This document shows, one piece after another, positions 57,301 through 64,000 of a DNA stretch of 64,000 nt. Numbering within the stretch: the first letter of the stretch is position 1; each line of letters opens with the position of its first letter. A program made the translations under genes and the position numbers. This DNA comes from Zerene cesonia (Eukaryota; Arthropoda; Insecta; Lepidoptera; Pieridae). The stretch covers positions 5,198,195 to 5,262,194 of the forward strand of contig NC_052113.1 in NCBI RefSeq assembly GCF_012273895.1. The letters are read 5' to 3'. The notes below the pieces were generated by a model. The model had not been told where the DNA came from and did no database searches. It saw nothing but the letters and a program-made list of their open reading frames with translations.

Positions 57301-60300
57301 TATCTAGCTCGCTTCCTTCACGATGGGTGGCGTAGTTGATCTATCGGCACCGACGATTAAATCGATGCGCAACGATAATTCTTATTAGCTACAAGAAACA
57401 CCTGTTGGTGATATTCGATACACCCAGTTTTATATCATAATATGTATAAGAAGCAGAAACACCTGACATTGAACGTTTTTGTATCAAAATTTAAACAAAG
57501 ATATAAGCAAATTAATTATGCAAGACTTCGTTTATTTTTAATCATTACTGGTCTGGTGCTATAATTATTTATGCCGCGATACTTTGAGATTAATTGGCTA
57601 AATGTGCTTCACGTTATTGAATATAATTCAGTGACATTTGACAAAAAGTGTTTTTTTTTTATATCTGCTTAAATTGAGTTATTAAATTTACCGTATGACA
57701 GTGGTTGATAAGTTTATTTATTTATCCCGCAAAATAATTATCATTATGATGATTATTACTGGGTTTTTGAAAAGATAAATAAAACAGTCTCTGTCCTGTA
57801 AACTGAGGCTTCTTCCTTAATAAAACGCATATTTCGAAATGCTATAGAAGAAATACAATGAGAATATTTAAGTTTGTATAAAAATGTTTTCAAATACTTT
57901 TTTAAAAGGTTAATTTATTTAACCTCTACACGATATATGAAAGGTTAAAAGTGGATAAAGTTTGTGTGCGACATTTTATACACAAATGGCGTGGCACAGT
58001 TAGTGTGAACATACGTATAACATTGATAGTGTCCAATCAAAACCGCTCGTGTAGGCTATGTGCCTAAAATGTACAATTTTTTCTGCAATCGAGGATCGAT
58101 AATTATATTTTCCAACATCGTCATAAAATAACATCATAATACTTAATTAAATTCCTCTTTCATTTTCTGCACTATAAATAAATAATTGTCCATCAATAAC
58201 CGATATCTCGCCTTACTTTATGAGTCAAGGTTATTTACTTATTATGGAATTTACATACCTTATCTTTTTTTAACAAATAGGACATAATTATTTACAATAA
58301 ACTTGGTTAAACAATGCGAAATATGCTACGCAATGTTGACAACCTTATTTTTTCCTACTCTTCAACTTATATGTGCCATTGTAGTGATTTTTAAATGTGA
58401 TCTTTTTGCGAGTAATTGAATATGTATATGACAAATGATTATATATTGTTCTCGTAGTAGGTTTAATCCTTTTGAGGTTAAAGGTTAGTATATTTTTTTA
58501 AATAAACAGGGAGATCTTAACATCGTATATATGTATAAACACATATGTTATGCTTAAAGACCGACAAAGGCCTTTCATTAATGCCATAACACGAATTTTC
58601 TGATATGGACCTTTTACTGTGACCACGACGAATTGTGAGCTATTTTTACGCTAAATGATCGTTTTCTCTGGCAATGTGCGAATAAGTTTATATTGTTAGG
58701 CGCTCAAGTTTAAATTGATTCTATTTGTTTATTGAAAAGCGATTTATTTCTTTATACCTATACTATATCATTGTTATCCTAGTTGCACTGATAACTGGCG
58801 CCTTCTGCGAGTATTGGTGACTGGTTCGTGACGTTCAATGTATTTACATTCAAGTCATATGCTAATTTTACTGATAAAATATATAGAAGAAAAAAATTAT
58901 ATTGACGAATGATTAGAGAGACATGATATATATCTAATGAAAATATACACAAAAGGTGTTTTAGTGTATAATATACCTAAGCGTGTAAAATGGAAGACAC
59001 ATTCAATTTGAACTGGTAAATTCATAAAATTTATTGAACTCCTAGTGTTATGACATAACAAACACGAATAAGCTACAGCAAAATATAACTCTTTATAAAA
59101 ATTTATCATTTAGATTATTATTTCAATTCCTTGCATCAACATTATATTTAATACAATGATGATGTAGCGCTGAAGTAAAAGTAACAAATTCTTGTCTATT
59201 TAAAAATAATAACCAAAATAATACACATTTTATGGCGATTATTTCATCACCTAATCGATTATTATTAGCTAAATAACATTATATCTAGTTGCAAATAGTG
59301 GATAGCAGCCAAGATACTCCACAAAAATATCGCATATAATTTATTAAGATTCTTTCTACGAATAGTTGTAGAATGAGCGTATCACAGTTGCACCTCATAA
59401 AAACATAGAATATTTTTATAAAAATGAGTCGCTGTCCAGACACGAATTTAGATGGTGCATGATACTTTTCAAGGTTTCTCTCGTAGGTATCTTCTAATGA
59501 ATACATGTTTTATTACAACGCACGCATACGAAATATGTGCCCAAATTTTAGGATGCGTAACTCAGATGTATAATTAACAATCCCCCATTAAAAGTCGATA
59601 CTTATATCTCCCAAAAATAACTTCATTTATCACAAAGGCGCCGCATTTGAAGAGCGGCCACACACCTATAACAATGTTATCAATCAGGTAACATGAATGC
59701 AAATTTTAATTGTGTACAGAGCGCGTCGATCCTGCGTGATATTATGATCGCAATACGTTTGAACGACAACGCATGCGACGCGGGCGGGGCGCAGCGCACG
59801 CACTGCGCCGGCCGACGGGGTGGGCTCAACCGCCAATTATGAATAAACTAGCTTTACTACTATGTTAATAAGACGTAAGATTTTTCCTTAGCGATTTCAC
59901 CGACGCAAAACTTTCATTAATGGTTTTGTGTTTCGATTTTATCGGAATTAAAGAGTTTTCGATCGATTAACGCGCTGATAATACCCAGCCGTCTATGCAT
60001 ACTTTATATGAACCTATAAATTGCCAATGCTTTAAGGACTTCCATGTAAGTAAGGTCTAGCAATTGAGTTTATGCGTTGGAACAGGAGAACTGCGCCCCT
60101 GGCGATGTACAGCGGAGCGGTAACGATGATAAACGCGCCCACCGACGCCGGCGATCAGATTCATTCTCCACACCTAGTTAGTAAAGTGTTCAATGAATTC
60201 ACTCCGCTTACATGTAATGTTATGTTGTGTCATCGTCACCTCTCGCGGGCGGTCCTGTTCGACGATAAGTTCTCGTGGTGTTTCCTTTGATGGCGAAAGA

Positions 60301-60413
60301 GTATACGACGAGACGCGGGCCCGGCCTCGTTTACTGAGCTAAATATAATTTCGCTTGATCATTTAATTATATGGAGATTAATGGGCGAGCAGAAATGCCA
60401 ACATTTACGCTAA

Positions 60414-63400
60414 TAAAGTATACAATATGGCATGATTACTATCGAGTGGGGCCGAGATGCATGCGTATATTATGCTTCGGTTACTTTCTTAATTTTCGTA
60501 GATGATGCGTAATATTTCAATGTAATTTTAATCCGCAAAATTCTTAATAATCCCTATATTATTTGTTTAGTCTTTGAATAAAGCATGAGTGTTGTAAATA
60601 GACTCGTTGATTTTTATGCAGAGCCACTATTTCTAGTAGAAATGATACATCTCATTGGCCATGTATCTACCGTACACGCTAGCATAAAGATATTCTCCGT
60701 ATTTAGTTATTTCACCAAACTAGTATAACTAGTACCAGCTCGTTTCATGTATCAACACAATATAGGAACTTAATGTACTTCATGTGCAGATAATTAATTA
60801 TTTTACCATGAAGTACTCAGGATCCATTTCGGTTAAGAAATATTTATAGTTGTTGTGATATATATTTATATTTATAACTGCGTTTTTAAATAACGTTTAA
60901 GGAAAATTATACTTGAAAATATTTGTTGATATAAAGCACCTCTGCTCGCCTCTCGTTGACCCAATTACGATCTAATTTTGGTCTCAAACTTTTGGACCTA
61001 CCTTAGCTATATAAATTTCCTAATTATAATACTACGTCTTTACCGCTCGGACGATCCAAAAATATGATCAAAGTAAAATTGTAGTTTTATGTCTCTTGTA
61101 AAACTCGAATGTACAAACGCCAAGGCATTCAAATTACACGGTTTCTTAACGTTTACAGCTTTAAGTATTAAAATTTTTAATATAAAACGTAACCTTCCCA
61201 ACGATATGGAATGCAAGCCAAAAGTACATTTATTTTACAAATACTTTCATGTTCAGCGTGTGATACCGCCTTGACTTCTCAACAAGCCGAAAGCTCAGAA
61301 CATTGCATGGTTATGAACGACGCCACTTATGGCATGCTGACGCGTCTTTTCATTTGAATACAATACCACATATTTCTCAGGGCCGTCCGTATGCACGCAT
61401 GCATAATCCCTGCGTTTAAACAAAATCTGCCACATCCTTTCTATGACGATTGCAACACAATATATGCACATAATGTGTAGCAAACTTTAAATGCCAATAA
61501 TAAAGGATTTACTGCCAATTGACTTTCAATTGGGATTAATAAACGGGGCGCTGCCAACGAGTACTTATTGATTTCGTGACTATATTTCTCCCACTGAACA
61601 CAACGATCGATCCCCAAGGCTGCATTCCATCGACCGGCGCTGCGCTTATTTGCAAGCGCATATCATAATAAAATTCTGTTCCGTCAGAAGAAATGTTAGT
61701 ATAAATATGTCTAAAATACAGATAAACGTACAGTTAAATCTCTTGAAATATTAGTAAATGCGGTTACAGTGGGTGTAACAGAGTCCCACGAGAGAGGTCG
61801 TATTGGCAGACTGCGCCCCCGCACACACTATGTACGAGTACATGCCATTTATCTCGACAGACGCCAACGAGGGTAACTGGAGGTCACTAAGTGATAGTAT
61901 TCACTCACGAGCGATTAGTCAATGCCGTATATCACATAATTTTTACAGCCTCCACGCCTCTGACAGAATCTACATAAGTCCATTGAATTCTTGGCACTTT
62001 TGATTTATTTTGTTACAGATGTGAGAATAAATTTCACTCAGTTACACCTTCTCTGCTTAATCGAATATAATAGTGCCTAAACGTAACAATTAAAACGAGT
62101 TTACATCGAATTTGACGACAAATGAACGGTGCACTGACACTGTCTATAGATAAACACTGGACGTCCTCGATGAAGATTCAATATAGGTTTCAGAGAGCAA
62201 AAACGTGTAGACAATGGAAAATGTTGCGTCCTCGATAGTGGCGCTGCGGCCTGCGATGCCGACAACCGTCCGACTGTTGCCTATTTGGGAACTTGGGCTC
62301 CCTATTTGGAAAGCTGCGATTCGAGTCGGATCGATATCTTTCCACCGCTATGGTGCACAATTACTCGTCAACCAGCCGTCTCCTATACGAATATATTCAG
62401 AAAAATTACAATTAATTGAGAAAAAAAGTATTTAAGTTAACGTCTAAAAATGTTGTTTTTAACGTCTAACATTTTTGACCACTAATTCATTTGCTTTCTT
62501 TCTGTATTTAACGCGACGGTGCTTAAAAAATATTTATGATGGTACTTTATCACTTATAAAAATAGACTCGCCTCTGTCTCGCCGGTTTAAAAATGAACTG
62601 TGTCAGTAGACACACCTGAAAAATGTTGACACAAACATAAAACACACTCACAATGTGTCGAACAGTTGTATATCAACAGAGTAGTTTTGCAGAGACTAAA
62701 TTACTACACTTTAGTTTTCACGCATTCCATTCTAATACCAAATACCTCGTAAAATGTCTGGGTATTCGCATAAAATGTGATAATAAATTTATAAACAAAC
62801 ACATGTACACTATAATATTGCAAAATAAACATATTTAATGTCTTATTGATAATGATAATAGTGTTTATATTTTCGATTTAATGTAACGAATAGATTGTGT
62901 TTACACAGTGTTAGAAAATTCAATTAAATATTAATTAATCCATGATCAAACTCTAACCAATTTGATATACCATATTAATTATTTTGTTTATCAATGATGG
63001 ACATTTCTTTTTTTATATACATTAAAAAAGGTCGTAAACAATGCCACACAATCGCATTATCTGAATGGCTCCGCATTATACGGCATCTTTAAAACAAATA
63101 CATTGAGGTGTAGGTGTGACGAAAACGCGTGCCCATGATGTTAAACTCAATGAGAGCTCGTTAAAGCCAACCCGTTTAATCCGCGCCGACGAAATATAAC
63201 GCAGCGGAAATAAAATGCCCCTGTCCCACGGCCTCTGGGCGGCTCGTGACTACTCTCATGGATCTATCACGAAATTTTACACTCGTCCTGTATCTTATTA
63301 AGTGTTATGAAAGGTTTCTCGTAAGTGACAACCTTTTAAGGAAAGCCGGGCCTTTGCGAATTCACGCGCTGACGATGCAACGGTCGGCACCTACTGGTAT

Positions 63401-64000
63401 TTAAACATTCTGGGCTAATGACATATCCATTACAATGCAATTAAGAAATAGATTGCTATTCAGTACAATAACCTTTTGATAGGTACTGATATGTTTGCGT
63501 AATCGTGCTCTTATTGAAGGAAATGTTAAGATATGAATGTACATTCAAATTTAAAAAATTGCTCAATCATTAGCAACCAAGCAAAAACGAGAAAAGTACA
63601 TTATAAATTAACCTTTCCACGTACAACCTAAAAAGGGATAATTGCGCTAGCACATTATCGCATCATTACCATGTCAGTATGGAAGCTTTGTCTCAATTTA
63701 GTGATAATTTCATAAAGACGAGGAGGCGGCCGCGGCGCCGTGCGAGGCAGCTGCGCGGGAGGTCTCTACTTGCGTCGTTTAACAGCAACCACTAATTGCA
63801 AGCCGCTTTAAGGACGCTGATCGATACGATAATGTCTTTAATGTCGGTCTCGTGTCGCTCTTAAACATTTCATTTTGTCTCGTCGACGTGCTTAAAAATT
63901 ACGGCGCTACGTTTAAACGATTTACAGTTTCCAACCAACTCTCAACAAACACTATTCTCATTGATAATACAAAAGCAGCGTGATTAGTTATTCACAATGA
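60414..64000. other. Unique non-coding DNA to the window end
   Basis: No supported gene. A GC-rich patch at 63720-63780 (GAGGCGGCCGCGGCGCCGTG) resembles the patches near 30.1, 43.4 and 52.4 kb. Small frames such as 61803-62003 and 62214-62435 have no family resemblance. Confidence 0.5.

Larger units (their letters stand above)
54057..60413. repeat. Second copy of the segment 46647-53056
   Basis: Near-identical to the preceding contig until TTACGCTAA at 60413, after which unique sequence continues without a break. This copy is therefore the better-supported placement, as it is joined to real right-hand flank. No gene is recognised in it. Confidence 0.9.

Noticed and set aside
1..64000. CRISPR arrays, operons or bacterial-type systems
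   Set aside because: The sequence is insect nuclear DNA with spliced genes; no spaced direct repeats of CRISPR type were seen.

Overview
The window is eukaryotic nuclear DNA from an insect, almost certainly a moth or butterfly (Lepidoptera). It has an AT-rich background, GT-AG introns, two recognisable multi-exon animal genes, and many short retroposon and SINE tails of types I know from lepidopteran genomes (including the one ending in repeated TGATGA). It is a scaffold of seven contigs joined by six gaps of exactly 1000 N (starting at 6085, 9658, 12820, 23477, 45647 and 53057), plus one 16-N gap at 54276. I cannot name the species.

Left part (1-15,100): a complete alanine-glyoxylate / serine-pyruvate aminotransferase gene (Agxt) in seven coding exons, 384 codons plus stop. 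Exons 1-3 (3234-4955) and 6-7 (13913-14856) are on the + strand. Exons 4 and 5 lie on the minus strand in the small contig 10658-12819. All splice phases and the protein alignment fit only if that contig is turned round, so I read this as a scaffolding inversion. The contig at 7085-9657, inside intron 3, carries a decayed transposase-like gene on the minus strand. Retroposon fragments fill much of the flanks and introns.

Middle part (15,100-28,650): after about 5 kb of intergenic DNA with two tRNA-derived SINEs, the minus strand carries the last 13 coding exons of short gastrulation (sog), the insect chordin. They encode four CHRD domains followed by three VWC domains and a stop, 807 residues in all. 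The N-terminal part with the first VWC domain was not found and should lie upstream (to the right). A degenerate tandem repeat sits just 3' of the sog stop. The 3' sog exons are strikingly GC-rich.

Right part (28,650-64,000): about 35 kb with no convincing coding sequence. It is either the long 5' intron of sog or its upstream regulatory region. It holds scattered GC-rich patches, an unusual number of GGCGCC palindromes, a SINE with clear target-site duplications, and other retroposon tails. The contig 46647-53056 is almost identical to 54057-60413, and both begin at the same base of a SINE. This is best explained as an unmerged second haplotype placed in tandem.

No operon-like system or new defence or metabolic system is visible. 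The two real genes are functionally unrelated: a peroxisomal or mitochondrial type aminotransferase and a secreted BMP antagonist. The most consequential observations concern assembly structure, because both change gene models.
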